Positions 1-10,807 of a DNA stretch of 64,000 bases are shown here, piece after piece. The stretch is from Mycolicibacterium rhodesiae (GTDB lineage Bacteria > Actinomycetota > Actinomycetes > Mycobacteriales > Mycobacteriaceae): NCBI RefSeq assembly GCF_002086695.1, contig NZ_MVIH01000001.1, forward strand, positions 434,001-498,000. The letters run 5' to 3'. A program made the position numbers and the translations under genes. Each line of letters starts with the position of its first letter. Position 1 is the stretch's first letter. Below the pieces are notes generated by a model. That model was not told where the DNA came from. It did not search any database and worked only from the letters and a program-made list of their open reading frames with translations.

Positions 1-1
1 C

Positions 2-1299
2 GGTGCGAAGGCCACCGATATCGCGATCCTGGTGGTCGCCGCCGACGACGGCGTCATGCCGCAGACGGTGGAGGCCATCAACCACGCGCAGGCCGCTGAC
101 GTGCCGATCGTGGTCGCGGTCAACAAGATCGACAAGGAGGGCGCCGATCCGCAGAAGATCCGGGCGCAGCTCACCGAGTACAACCTGGTTGCCGAGGACT
201 TCGGTGGCGACACCATGTTCGTCGACATCTCGGCCAAGAACGGCACCAACATCCAGGCGCTGGAAGAAGCGGTGCTGCTGACCGCCGACGCGGCACTGGA
301 CCTGCGGGCCAACCCCGATATGGAAGCCCAGGGTGTGGCGATCGAGGCGCACCTGGACCGCGGCCGCGGCCCGGTGGCGACCGTGCTGATCCAGCGCGGC
401 ACGCTGCGGGTCGGCGACTCCGTGGTCGCAGGCGACGCCTATGGCCGGGTTCGCCGGATGGTCGACGAGCACGGCGAGGACGTCACCGAGGCGTTGCCGT
501 CACGTCCGGTGCAGGTCATCGGCTTCACGTCGGTGCCGGGTGCCGGCGACAACTTCCTGGTTGTCGACGAGGACCGCATCGCCCGCCAGATCGCCGACCG
601 GCGCAGCGCGCGCAAGCGCAACGCACTGGCCGCCCGCACCCGCAAGCGGATCAGCCTGGAAGACCTGGATTCGGCACTGAAGGAAACCAGCCAGCTGAAC
701 CTGATCCTCAAGGGCGACAACTCGGGCACCGTCGAGGCGCTCGAGGAAGCCTTGCTGGGCATCGAGATCGACGACGAGGTGGAGTTGCGCGTCATCGACC
801 GCGGTGTCGGTGGCGTCACCGAGACCAACGTCAACCTGGCGTCGGCCTCGGATGCGATCATCATCGGCTTCAACGTGCGCGCCGAGGGCAAGGCCACCGA
901 ACTGGCCAACCGCGAGGGTGTGGAGATCCGGTACTACTCGGTGATCTACCAGGCGATCGACGAGATCCAGAGCGCGCTCAAGGGCATGCTCAAGCCGATC
1001 TACGAGGAGAAGGAACTCGGCCGCGCCGAGATCCGCGCGATCTTCCGGTCGTCGAAGGTCGGCAACATCGCCGGCTGCCTGGTGCAGTCCGGGATCATGC
1101 GGCGCAACGCCAAGGCGCGGTTGCTGCGTGACAATGTCGTCATCGCCGAGAACCTCACGGTCTCCTCGCTCAAGCGGGAGAAGGACGACGCCACCGAGGT
1201 GCGCGAGGGTTACGAATGCGGTCTGACGCTGACGTACTCCGACATCAAGGAAGGCGACGTCATCGAGACCTACGAGCTGGTCGAGAAGGAGCGCGTCTA

Positions 1300-1300
<1 letters not shown>
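2..1300 (+). CDS. infB: Translation initiation factor IF-2, C-terminal part (5' end outside window)
   Basis: GTPase that delivers initiator fMet-tRNA to the 30S subunit and promotes subunit joining. The frame is open from base 2, so the N-terminal region and the first G motifs lie outside the window. Visible are the G4 motif in [11 protein letters not shown] (about residue 38 of the fragment), the G5-like ISAKNG, then the beta-barrel domain II, IF-2 domain 3 and the C-terminal tRNA-binding barrel ending in YELVEKERV. The TAG stop shares its last base with the GTG start of rbfA, as expected of the conserved nusA-infB-rbfA operon. About 432 residues are present and no disruption is seen. Confidence 0.97.
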
Positions 1301-2776
<1,476 letters not shown>

Positions 2777-2795
2777 GTTGGCGTCCCCCCCAATC

Positions 2796-2852
2796 GACTT
2801 TCACGTTTGGTCGCGATCTACTCGCACTTTGGCTGCAAAAGGTGAAATTCGG
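2796..2852. repeat. Dispersed intergenic palindromic repeat, copy A (imperfect)
   Basis: This 57-bp segment aligns without gaps to bases 61169-61225, with about 42 of 57 positions identical by hand count. Shared blocks include TTCACG, TACTCGC, GCTGCAAAA and GGTGA/CGTGA. Copy A is a degenerate hairpin: the left arm TTTCACGTTTGG pairs imperfectly with the right arm CTGCAAAAGGTGAAA. The right arm carries AAAAGGTGA, the only good ribosome binding site for the MATE gene that starts on the last base of the repeat. No transposase or open frame is associated. Confidence 0.6.
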
Positions 2853-4192
2853 TGACTGACTCGGCCGACGACGTAGGCCCGGTAACCAGCCTGCGGATCG
2901 CGGCGCTGGCGCTGCCCGCGCTGGGTGTCCTTGCTGCCGAACCGATCTATCTCCTGTTCGACATCGCGATCGTCGGCAGGCTCGGGGCGCTGAGCCTGGC
3001 CGGCCTGGCGATCGGCGGCCTGATCCTGTCGGTCGTCAGCGCGCAGCTCACCTTCCTGTCGTACGGGACGACGGCTCGCTCGGCGCGCTTCTACGGCGCG
3101 GGTGACCGGGCCGCCGCCGTCGGCGAAGGGGTGCAAGCCACCTGGCTGGCGCTGGGGATGGGCGTCGCGATCGTGGCCGCAGTGCAGTTGGCTGCGGTTC
3201 CCATCGTGTCGGCGATCGCGGGCACGAAGTCCGGTGGCGGCGACATCGCCGGCGCCGCGTTGCCGTGGGTGCGGATCGCGATTTTCGGTGTGCCGGCCAT
3301 CCTCATCTCCGCGGCAGGCAACGGCTGGATGCGCGGTGTGCAGGACACCATGCGCCCGCTGCGCTACGTGCTGGTGGGTTTCGGTGTCTCCGCGGTGCTC
3401 TGCCCGCTGCTCGTCTATGGGTGGCTGGGTCTGCCGCGGCTGGAACTCGCGGGCTCGGCGATCGCCAACCTGGTGGGGCAGTGGCTGGCCGCGGTTCTCT
3501 TCTGCTGGGCGCTGCTCGCCGAGAAGGTGTCGCTGCGACTCGATACCTCGGTGCTGCGCGCGCAGGTGGTGATGGGCCGGGATCTGGTGCTGCGAACCCT
3601 GGCCTTCCAGGCCTGTTTCGTGTCCGCCGCCGCGGTGGCCGCCCGGTTCGGTGCGGCGGCGGTCGCCGCACACCAGGTCGTGTTGCAGCTGTGGAATTTC
3701 CTTGCGCTGGTGCTGGATTCGCTGGCGATCGCCGCGCAGTCGCTGGTCGGCGCCGCGCTGGGCGCGGGCCGGACGGAGCACGCGAAGTCGGTCGCATTGC
3801 GGGTGACGGTGTTCTCCGCGATCGCCGCCGCGGTGCTGGCGTTCGTGTTCGCCGCCGGCGCATCGGTGCTGCCATCGCTGTTCACCGACGATCGGTCGGT
3901 GCTCGCCAAGATCGGGGTGCCGTGGTGGTTCATGGTGGCCCAATTACCCATCGCCGGAGTCGTGTTCGCGCTCGACGGAGTGCTGCTGGGCGCCGGCGAC
4001 GCCGCGTTCATGCGGACCGCGACGTTGGTCAGCGCCCTGGTCGGTTTCCTGCCGCTGATCTGGTTGTCGCTGGCGTTCGGTTGGGGGTTGCTCGGTATCT
4101 GGTCGGGTCTGAGCACGTTCATGGTGCTGCGACTGGTGTTCGTCGGATGGCGGGCGTTCTCCGGGCGCTGGCTGGTGCCCGGCACCAACTAG
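2852..4192 (+). CDS. dinF: MATE family efflux transporter (DinF-type)
   Basis: Inner-membrane Na+- or H+-coupled multidrug/organic cation exporter. The 446-residue hydrophobic protein has roughly twelve membrane segments in two pseudo-symmetric halves, the first opening with LRIAALALPALGVLAAEPIY, typical of MATE/DinF proteins. M. tuberculosis has a DinF-like gene (Rv2836c) in the same place after Rv2837c. The start is GTG, with AAAAGGTGA six bases upstream, inside repeat copy A. It is separated from nrnA by 75 bp, so it may have its own control. The TAG stop overlaps the stop of the convergent methyltransferase gene by 4 bp. Confidence 0.9.
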   Translation: MTDSADDVGPVTSLRIAALALPALGVLAAEPIYLLFDIAIVGRLGALSLAGLAIGGLILSVVSAQLTFLSYGTTARSARFYGAGDRAAAVGEGVQATWLALGMGVAIVAAVQLAAVPIVSAIAGTKSGGGDIAGAALPWVRIAIFGVPAILISAAGNGWMRGVQDTMRPLRYVLVGFGVSAVLCPLLVYGWLGLPRLELAGSAIANLVGQWLAAVLFCWALLAEKVSLRLDTSVLRAQVVMGRDLVLRTLAFQACFVSAAAVAARFGAAAVAAHQVVLQLWNFLALVLDSLAIAAQSLVGAALGAGRTEHAKSVALRVTVFSAIAAAVLAFVFAAGASVLPSLFTDDRSVLAKIGVPWWFMVAQLPIAGVVFALDGVLLGAGDAAFMRTATLVSALVGFLPLIWLSLAFGWGLLGIWSGLSTFMVLRLVFVGWRAFSGRWLVPGTN

Positions 4193-4749
4193 CGGTGGGC
4201 GATCGCCGCCCAGCCGAAGTCGTTGGTGCGCACGTCGATTCGCTCGAATCCAGCTGCGGTCAATCTGTCCGCGAGGCCGGCCGGATCGATCGGGTTGTAG
4301 GTGTCGCCGACGTGTGCGGCAGCCATGTCGTCGTCACCGATGCCGTCGCTGGCCACCAGCACGGCACCCGGCCGCAACACCCGAGCCACCTCGGCGAGCA
4401 GTCGGTCCTGCAGCTCGGGGGTCGGAACGTGGTGCAGCATCGTGAAACACGCCGCACCCGAGAACCGGGCGTCGGGAAACTCCAGTGCGGTCGCGTCGCC
4501 GCGCACGATCCGGACCGACGGCACCCCGGCGAACCGCTCGCCGAGCATCGTCGCGAGCCGCTCATCGATCTCGACGCACGTCACCTGTGGCACAGTCCGG
4601 CTCAACACGTCGGTGGCCGCGCCGAAGCCCGGCCCCACTTCCAGGACGTCATCGCCGAGGTCGGCGTCACCGAGGACCCACGGCAGGATCTGCTCCCGCA
4701 TGATCGTGCGCCATTCGTCACTGCCGCAGACCTCGTGCGCCTCATTCAT
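4189..4749 (-). CDS. Class I SAM-dependent methyltransferase
   Basis: The 186-residue product has a Rossmann-type methyltransferase fold. Motif I is VLEVGPGFGAATDVLSR (SAM-binding glycine loop, about residues 34-50), the acidic end of strand beta2 is VTCVEIDERLA, followed by IVRGDATALEFPD and CFTMLHHVPTPELQDRLLAEVARVLRPGAVLV, as in Methyltransf_11/25 proteins. Start ATG 4749 (MNEAHEV) was chosen because upstream codons in the same frame enter the divergent promoter region and look non-coding. Substrate is unknown. It converges on dinF and diverges from the secreted GH18-like gene. Confidence 0.85.
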   Translation of the reverse strand: MNEAHEVCGSDEWRTIMREQILPWVLGDADLGDDVLEVGPGFGAATDVLSRTVPQVTCVEIDERLATMLGERFAGVPSVRIVRGDATALEFPDARFSGAACFTMLHHVPTPELQDRLLAEVARVLRPGAVLVASDGIGDDDMAAAHVGDTYNPIDPAGLADRLTAAGFERIDVRTNDFGWAAIAHR

Positions 4750-4884
4750 GTGGGCAAGCGTAAATGAATAGCCCGTCAAATATGTTGCGTGGCTATGTAT
4801 CGATTTTTGCTGAGTTACTTCCCCGTGGGTCGCCGGTGGGCTATTAATGACGTTGCTGGTACATCGATTCGTGACGGGGGCTCC

Positions 4885-7863
4885 ATGAGTTCGACCAACT
4901 TTGGATTTCGCATCGGTTCCGCAGCGTTCGCCATGGGCCTGGGTGTGGCAGTTGCCAGCAACCCCGGAGTTGCCGTAGCTGAAGGCCCGGACTCCGGTTC
5001 TACCGCGCACTCCTCGACGTCGTCAAAATCGACCGGTTCGTCAGACTCCGCTGATTCGGACCGATCAGGGCCGCGCTCTGTCGGCTCGTCCCGGCGTGCG
5101 GCGCAGCAGCCCCTCGGAGCCGGCAGCCCGCAGAAGAAGTCGAACGGCCGACCGTCGGCAACGCGGCCCAGTGCCGCGGCTCGGTCGGACGCGTCGGTGA
5201 CCACCCCGTTAGGCGCAACGCCCACGGTGAAGGTGCAGGCCGGTGATCGGACGGATCTCGACGTGCAGAACCCTGCCGCCGCCGTAGCGCCTGCAACCGA
5301 GCAGGATTTGCCAGCCGCCGCCACTGTGTCCGTACCGGCGGCGCTCGTTGCCCCGGCGCGGCACGCCGCGGCCTCCGCGATTCGCCCACCGAGCATCGTG
5401 TCGGGATTCCTCTCGATCTTCGGTCTGAGGCCGGGCACCGGCCTGCCGCCGGCCCCGATTCAACTGCTGACCGGTGCGCTGGCGCTGATCAGGCGCGACA
5501 TCGAGTCGGTGGTCAACCAGGTGAGGGCGTGGACGGCCGCTCCGGCCACCCGCAGCCTGTCCGCCGCCACCACCGGCACGACCACCACGGTCACCTGGGC
5601 GTGGGGCTCGAACCCGGTGCTGGCCTTCGACCCGGCCACCGACAAGCTCGATTTCGGCTGGATGCAGCCGAGCCAGTTCACCGTCGTCGAGAAGTCCGGA
5701 TCCGTGGTGATCGGGGTCGTCGACAACAACCACTCCTACACGCTGCAGGGCGTCAGCCTGAGTCAGCTCTCGATGACCAAAATCGTTGCCAAGGACGCGG
5801 GCACCGTGACGAAGTGGCAGTCGCTGATCAGCGGTGCGCAGACCGCGCTTCCCAGTGTGTCGGTCGCTGACACGACGGTCGCCGAAGGCAACAGCGGCAC
5901 CACGAACGCCGCGTTCACGATCACGTTGTCCAAGGCAAGCACCAAACCGGTGACGGTGAACTACACGACCGCCAACGGCTCGGCCACCGCCGGCCAGGAT
6001 TACACAGCCGGCTCCGGCACCGTGACGTTTGCCGCAGGGCAGGTTTCGCAGGTGGTGAATATCGGCGTGCTCGGCGACACCACGGTCGAACCCACCGAAA
6101 CGTTCACCGTCACGCTCTCGAATCCGTCGGGTGCGACCCTCGGTCGAGCCACCGCCACGGGCGCCATCACCAACGACGACACCGCACCGGTGCTGCCGAG
6201 CATCTCGATCGCCGACGCCACTGTGGCCGAGGGCAACAGCGGCAGCACCTCGATGGGGTTCACCGTGACGCTGTCCACAGCCTCGACCACAACGGTCACG
6301 CTGAACTACACGACGGCCAACGGCACCGCGACCGCCGGGCAGGACTACACGGCCGGCTCCGGCACGGTCACGTTCGCGCCCGGCGTGACCTCGCAGGTGA
6401 TCAACGTCGGCGTGCTGGGGGATACGACGGTCGAGCCGACCGAGACGTTCACCGTCACGCTGTCGAACGCGTCCGGCGCCACCATCGCCGACGGCTCCGC
6501 GGTCGGCACGATCACCAACGACGACACCGCGACCACACCGGGCGGAACCGCGCAGTGGGGGACGAGCTTCTTCGCGCCCTACGTCGACATGGGCGCCTAC
6601 CCGGTGCCGAACCTGCTCGCGCTGTCGAAGACCTACGGCACCTCGCTGGTGACTCTCGGCTTCATGCAAGCCGACCAGAACGGCAACCTCGCCTGGGCGG
6701 GATTGGCTGCGCTGGAACCGAGTTCGACCAACGAACAGGCCGTCGCCATCAACACCTCGATCGCCACGTTCAAGGCGGCCGGCGGCGACGTGATGATCTC
6801 GTTCGGCGGTGCGTCGGGCACCAGCCTCGCCCAGGCGTACGCGGCCAAGGGTCGCAGCGCCCAGGAGCTGGCCAACGCCTATGCCGCGGTGATCGACACC
6901 TACGGCGTCACTCACATCGACTTCGACATCGAAGGTGCCGCCGTCGCCGACCCGGCGTCGGTTGCGCTCAATAGCCAAGCGCTCGCACTGCTGCAGAAGC
7001 AGAAGCCGGACGTGCACATCTGGTACACGCTGCCGGTTTTGCCGACCGGGCTGACCGCCGACGGCCTCAACGTCGTGGACGCCGCAGTCAAGGCCGGCGT
7101 CACACTCGACGGCGTGAACGTAATGGCGATGGACTACGGCGAGTCCGCCGCCCCCACCAGCGGTGCGGGCGCAAAGACCATGGGCGCGTATGCAATTCAA
7201 TCAGCCCAATCGACCTACACGCAGCTGACAGCGCTGTACGGCAAGTACGGACAGAGTTTCGGCTACAGCCAGATCGGTGTAACTCCGATGCTCGGCGTCA
7301 ACGACGTCCTCACCGAGGTGTTCACGGTGGCCGACGCGCAGGCGCTCGAGGACTTCGCCCGCGCCAACGGGATCGGCATGCTGTCGATGTGGCAGGTTCT
7401 CCGCGACACCCCGGGGACACTGGGGCAGGCGAGCACCGGGGCCTCCGGATTGAGTGACCCGCAGGGCGCATTCAGCACGGTGTTCAACGATTACGGCACG
7501 ATCAACGTCGTCGACTACAGCAACGCCGGAGGCGCCGGTGGAACCGGAGGCACCGGTGGAACCGGCGGCGTGACCCCGGTGACCGGCGGCACCACCACGA
7601 CGATCACGTGGGGCTGGGGCAGCGACCCTGTGCTGAGTTTCAACCCGGCAAAAGACACCCTGGACTTCGTCTGGATGCAGCCCAGCGAGTTCGACGTCAC
7701 CGAGAAGGGCGGTTCGGTGGTGATCTCCGTCGTCGGCAACAACCACACGTACACACTGGCCGGCGTGACGCTCAGTCAACTGCAGGCAGGCAACATCATC
7801 GCCAAGGACGCCGGCACGCTGGCCAAATGGCAGAGCCTCATCGCCGCCGCGAAAGCGGTGTAG
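4885..7863 (+). CDS. Secreted multidomain protein: module - 2x Calx-beta - GH18-like - module
   Basis: A 992-residue exported protein. The signal peptide is about residues 1-32 (FRIGSAAFAMGLGVAVASNPGVAVA), followed by a Ser/Ala/Pro-rich region to about 230. An ~85-residue module (231-315; WAWGSNPVLAFDPATDKLDF) reappears at the C-terminus (903-992; WGWGSDPVLSFNPAKDTLDF). Between them are two Calx-beta repeats (about 322-432 and 437-547; NDD ends, VAEGNSG starts), a GH18 chitinase-like barrel (558-876) with SFGGASG, the catalytic HIDFDIE (Glu683) and VNVMAMDYG, and a Gly/Thr linker. Start ATG 4885 follows GACGGGGG and gives a clean signal peptide; the in-frame upstream extension does not. Function is inferred to be glycan binding or hydrolysis outside the cell; the substrate is unknown. 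Confidence 0.85.
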   Translation: MSSTNFGFRIGSAAFAMGLGVAVASNPGVAVAEGPDSGSTAHSSTSSKSTGSSDSADSDRSGPRSVGSSRRAAQQPLGAGSPQKKSNGRPSATRPSAAARSDASVTTPLGATPTVKVQAGDRTDLDVQNPAAAVAPATEQDLPAAATVSVPAALVAPARHAAASAIRPPSIVSGFLSIFGLRPGTGLPPAPIQLLTGALALIRRDIESVVNQVRAWTAAPATRSLSAATTGTTTTVTWAWGSNPVLAFDPATDKLDFGWMQPSQFTVVEKSGSVVIGVVDNNHSYTLQGVSLSQLSMTKIVAKDAGTVTKWQSLISGAQTALPSVSVADTTVAEGNSGTTNAAFTITLSKASTKPVTVNYTTANGSATAGQDYTAGSGTVTFAAGQVSQVVNIGVLGDTTVEPTETFTVTLSNPSGATLGRATATGAITNDDTAPVLPSISIADATVAEGNSGSTSMGFTVTLSTASTTTVTLNYTTANGTATAGQDYTAGSGTVTFAPGVTSQVINVGVLGDTTVEPTETFTVTLSNASGATIADGSAVGTITNDDTATTPGGTAQWGTSFFAPYVDMGAYPVPNLLALSKTYGTSLVTLGFMQADQNGNLAWAGLAALEPSSTNEQAVAINTSIATFKAAGGDVMISFGGASGTSLAQAYAAKGRSAQELANAYAAVIDTYGVTHIDFDIEGAAVADPASVALNSQALALLQKQKPDVHIWYTLPVLPTGLTADGLNVVDAAVKAGVTLDGVNVMAMDYGESAAPTSGAGAKTMGAYAIQSAQSTYTQLTALYGKYGQSFGYSQIGVTPMLGVNDVLTEVFTVADAQALEDFARANGIGMLSMWQVLRDTPGTLGQASTGASGLSDPQGAFSTVFNDYGTINVVDYSNAGGAGGTGGTGGTGGVTPVTGGTTTTITWGWGSDPVLSFNPAKDTLDFVWMQPSEFDVTEKGGSVVISVVGNNHTYTLAGVTLSQLQAGNIIAKDAGTLAKWQSLIAAAKAV

Positions 7864-7870
7864 CGAGAAG

Positions 7871-8629
7871 CTATTTCACCTGGCTGCGACCACGTTCGAT
7901 CACCGAGGCGCGGCTGGCGGCGATGTCGTCACCGGACGTCGCCGCCATCCACTTCCGTGCCGACATCGCCTCGATCCACAGACCCGAGCCGGTCTGGTCC
8001 TCGTCGATGCGGTGATACGACGCCAGCAGGGCGCGCACGGCCTTCTGGTTGTTGCCGACGATCGAGGCGGCCACCGCCCGCGCGGTGGGGAGCAGCTCAT
8101 CGTGGGCGACGACCTGGGTCACCAAGCCGGCTCGCAGCGCGTCCTCAGCGGACAGGTAATCCCCGGTGAGGCTCATCCGCCGGGCCATTCCGACGCCGAC
8201 CTTCTGCGGCAGCCGCACGCTCAGGCCCCACGTCGGCAGCAGCCCGACCCGGGCGTGGGTGTCGGCGAAGCGGGCGTTGTCGGAGGCGATCAGGATGTCG
8301 CAGTACAGCGCGAGTTCGAGTCCGCCGGTCACCGCAGCGCCGTTGATCGCGCCGATGACGGGCTTGGTCATGGGCGGCCACTTGGGGGAAATGTCGGGCA
8401 GTTCGGTGGTGTCCCCGAGCTCCTTGAGGTCCAGCCCCGCGCAGAACACCGGGTCGGCGCCGGTGACGATGATGACGTCGACGCCGTCGTCGGCGTCCGC
8501 GTCGCGCAGCGCGCTGAAGAAACGGCTGCGCAGCGCGCTCGACAGCGCGTTGCGCGAGTTGGGCCGATTCAGCGTCACCGTGCGGACGCGGTCGGTGGTC
8601 TCAATGAGAAGGATGTCGTCGCCGGTCAT
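7871..8629 (-). CDS. echA16: Enoyl-CoA hydratase/isomerase family protein (EchA16-like)
   Basis: A 252-residue crotonase-fold protein, of usual length for monofunctional EchA proteins. Seen are the LNRPNSRNALSSALR N-terminal motif, the oxyanion-hole segment DPVFCAGLDLKELG (about residues 58-71), and INGAAVTGGLELALYCDILIAS, where crotonases carry the second backbone NH. The usual catalytic Glu pair is only partly evident, so hydratase activity is not certain. M. tuberculosis echA16 (Rv2831) lies in the same neighbourhood, which supports the symbol, but the paralogue assignment is tentative. It converges on the GH18-like gene with a 7-bp gap. Confidence 0.8.
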   Translation of the reverse strand: MTGDDILLIETTDRVRTVTLNRPNSRNALSSALRSRFFSALRDADADDGVDVIIVTGADPVFCAGLDLKELGDTTELPDISPKWPPMTKPVIGAINGAAVTGGLELALYCDILIASDNARFADTHARVGLLPTWGLSVRLPQKVGVGMARRMSLTGDYLSAEDALRAGLVTQVVAHDELLPTARAVAASIVGNNQKAVRALLASYHRIDEDQTGSGLWIEAMSARKWMAATSGDDIAASRASVIERGRSQVK

Positions 8630-8650
8630 ACGGACACCGTATCGGCACCC

Positions 8651-9979
8651 CTAACGACCCGGGCGTGCGCTCCGGCTCGTCGGGCGATGAGGTGCCGTCG
8701 CGGGATGCGGTGAACCGCCGGTGGTGACGGCCGGACCGCTATCGGGCTGCGGCGCCCCTGGATTGACGGCCGCCGCCGGGCGCGGGGGCACCGCGGCGGT
8801 TCGTCCAGGCAGGGGCGGCATGGCCCCCGCGGGCGAGGTGCGGTGGGCTGTGCTGCCGCTCGGTGCCGGAGCGACGGCGACGGCGACGGCATCGGGGACG
8901 CGTGCCCGGTCGGGCGCCTGACGATCAACCAATGTTGTTGGGGCAGAGGCAGAGGCAGAGTCAGAGTTAGGCTGGCCGGTCGATGGCACGGCCGCGGCGG
9001 CGCCGATCTGCGCCGGCGCCGCGCAGGTGTCGATCATGGACTGCAGACGGTCCTGCAACGAGGGACCCGGTTGGTGTTCCGAGCGCAGGGACGCCTGATG
9101 AATCGCCGCTGCCGTAACCGAACAGTCGTGAACTTCGACGACGCCGCCGAACATCGGTACGCCGCCGAGTGCACTGGGGACGTACCACGCCAACCACATC
9201 GGGCCTGCCGTGACAGCTTTGCTCTCCTGGATGACAGCGGACAGTTTCTGCTCGGCGACGGCCGGGTCGGCGGGCACCATGGCCTGCAGCACGCGGACGC
9301 CACCGTCGTCGATCCGCACTCCGAAGACATCGACCGGGACGGTGTCGAGGAACTGCCCGACCGAGTTTCGGCTCTCGGCGGTGAGCGGGAACGACACCCG
9401 CATCCGCGGTGTCCTTGGCGAGGGCGACGCCGGCGACACCGTCAACGTCAGGCCGGTGTCGCCCGCGGTTCGCCGGACGGTGTCGAGGAGGTCGGATCCC
9501 GCGGTGTGGCTGTCGGTGACCGCCAGTTGGTTGGCATCGTCGTCGTCCCGGAACCAGTCGATCCTGCCGTCGGTGTGCGCGGCGATCATCCGTAATCGTT
9601 CTGCATCGTCGGCGATCTGCGCGGAATCGAGGTGCGACTGCCGTCTGACCGTCACGGGCTTGTCGGGCGTCACCCAGAACTCGACGTCTTCGATGTAATT
9701 CGAGACCAGACTGATCGGGGTCTCGGCGATCCTGTCCGCCACCGCGACCAGCTGAGACCGAGTCGCGTCGGGGACGTCGACCGCGACGGTGAAGACGATG
9801 CCTTCGGCGTAGCTCTGGTCGTGATAGACCCACGCGTCGGTCACTCCCGGCATGGACATCAGCTCAGACTGGAGGTTGTTGGCGATCTCGGTGAGGTTGC
9901 CGGGACCGCCGCAGGCCGGGACGACAGCCGCGCCGGCGAGCAGAGCGACAGCGGAAAGGGTTCGGCCCCATCGTCGCAT
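8651..9979 (-). CDS. Putative lipoprotein with C-terminal Pro/Ala-rich tail
   Basis: The 442-residue product begins with a short basic stretch, a hydrophobic segment and a lipobox-like VVPAC|GG (Cys23), so it is predicted to be lipidated and anchored outside the membrane. Residues 25-340 form a folded region of unknown family that looks duplicated (two segments with strand patterns around VFTVAVDVPDATRSQLVAVADRI and MRVSFPLTAESRNSVGQFLD). The last ~100 residues are Ser/Pro/Ala-rich and probably disordered. ATG 9979 is chosen since it gives the signal peptide; GGAGGT lies ten bases upstream. The function is not recognised. Confidence 0.7.
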   Translation of the reverse strand: MRRWGRTLSAVALLAGAAVVPACGGPGNLTEIANNLQSELMSMPGVTDAWVYHDQSYAEGIVFTVAVDVPDATRSQLVAVADRIAETPISLVSNYIEDVEFWVTPDKPVTVRRQSHLDSAQIADDAERLRMIAAHTDGRIDWFRDDDDANQLAVTDSHTAGSDLLDTVRRTAGDTGLTLTVSPASPSPRTPRMRVSFPLTAESRNSVGQFLDTVPVDVFGVRIDDGGVRVLQAMVPADPAVAEQKLSAVIQESKAVTAGPMWLAWYVPSALGGVPMFGGVVEVHDCSVTAAAIHQASLRSEHQPGPSLQDRLQSMIDTCAAPAQIGAAAAVPSTGQPNSDSASASAPTTLVDRQAPDRARVPDAVAVAVAPAPSGSTAHRTSPAGAMPPLPGRTAAVPPRPAAAVNPGAPQPDSGPAVTTGGSPHPATAPHRPTSRSARPGR

Positions 9980-10112
9980 TCGCAACGGGACCTCCAACCC
10001 TTCGTCGCATGCACTGCGGCCTGCGTGACGCACTCATCAGACCAGGCGCAAATCTACTCCCGCGCAGCGTCCTTGGGTCGCAACCGTGCCGAACCGGCAG
10101 CCGGGAGTTTGC

Positions 10113-10664
10113 TCACAGCACGTCTACGTCCATCTGCAGATCGATCCAGGTGAGCTCGCACGCGGTCAGTACCCATCGGCCGACGATCGTGGTGATCAGG
10201 GCATCCACCTGATCCGCGCCATCGTGCGGGCCCACTGACCGGGCGCACATTCGCCGCAGGTCGGCCGAGACGCCGGTGATGCGGGGTGCGACGTCGGCGA
10301 TTCGGTGTGAGTGTGCGAGCGACGTTCCCAAAAGTGCGCAGCCCATGCGTAATTCGTCATGGTCGGGGCTGGTGAACCGCTCCGCTCCGATGCCGGCCGG
10401 CGTCATGGCGATGTCATAGGCCCGGTCCAGCGCGGCCCGGTACAGCGGCGCTTTGCCCGGAAAATGGTGGTGTATCGCCGGTCGGGTGATGCCGACGAGA
10501 TCGGCGACTTCTTGCACCGTGGCGGCGTCATATCCGCGGTAGGCGAAGACCCGGATCGCGGCGGTGATGATCATCTCGCGTCGCGCATCGGTGTTCGAGC
10601 CGCGCGGCCGGCCGACCGCCCGCTTAGTCACTCGAGGCCGAGGTGACGCCACTCCCGCGGTCAT
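10113..10664 (-). CDS. TetR/AcrR family transcriptional regulator
   Basis: A 183-residue regulator. After a basic N-terminus (RAVGRPRGSNTDARREMI) comes a TetR helix-turn-helix: ITAAIRVFAYRGYDAATVQEVADLVGITRPAIHHHFPGKAPLYRAAL, about residues 33-80. The C-terminal helical ligand domain is short and without recognisable relatives. It diverges from the DUF2277/DUF1802 pair across about 140 bp, so that pair and its own gene are plausible targets; no clear inverted repeat was picked out by eye. Confidence 0.9.
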   Translation of the reverse strand: MTAGVASPRPRVTKRAVGRPRGSNTDARREMIITAAIRVFAYRGYDAATVQEVADLVGITRPAIHHHFPGKAPLYRAALDRAYDIAMTPAGIGAERFTSPDHDELRMGCALLGTSLAHSHRIADVAPRITGVSADLRRMCARSVGPHDGADQVDALITTIVGRWVLTACELTWIDLQMDVDVL

Positions 10665-10807
10665 GGTGCACCCTTCTCGTCACACGAATTCGACACGCTC
10701 GGCGGCCAGGCTAGATCGCGAACGTGTGAGCCAGATGGGTGCCGGATATCAATCCGATCAGCACTTCGGCCGTGAAGTCCGGGGTGAAGGCGGGCATGCT
10801 GGGTGTC

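Noticed and set aside
3265..4767. 500-codon plus-strand frame across dinF and the methyltransferase
   Set aside because: It is out of frame with the clear MATE protein and antisense to the methyltransferase; Arg/Gly-rich without features.
5850..6530. Tandem DNA repeat as a possible assembly artefact in the GH18-like gene
   Set aside because: The two Calx-beta units differ at many synonymous positions and stay in frame, which indicates old domain duplication.
5209..7200. 663-codon open frame opposite the GH18-like gene
   Set aside because: Composition is Arg/Gly/His-rich and repeats only because the Calx-beta repeats are read backwards. There is no ribosome binding site or domain.
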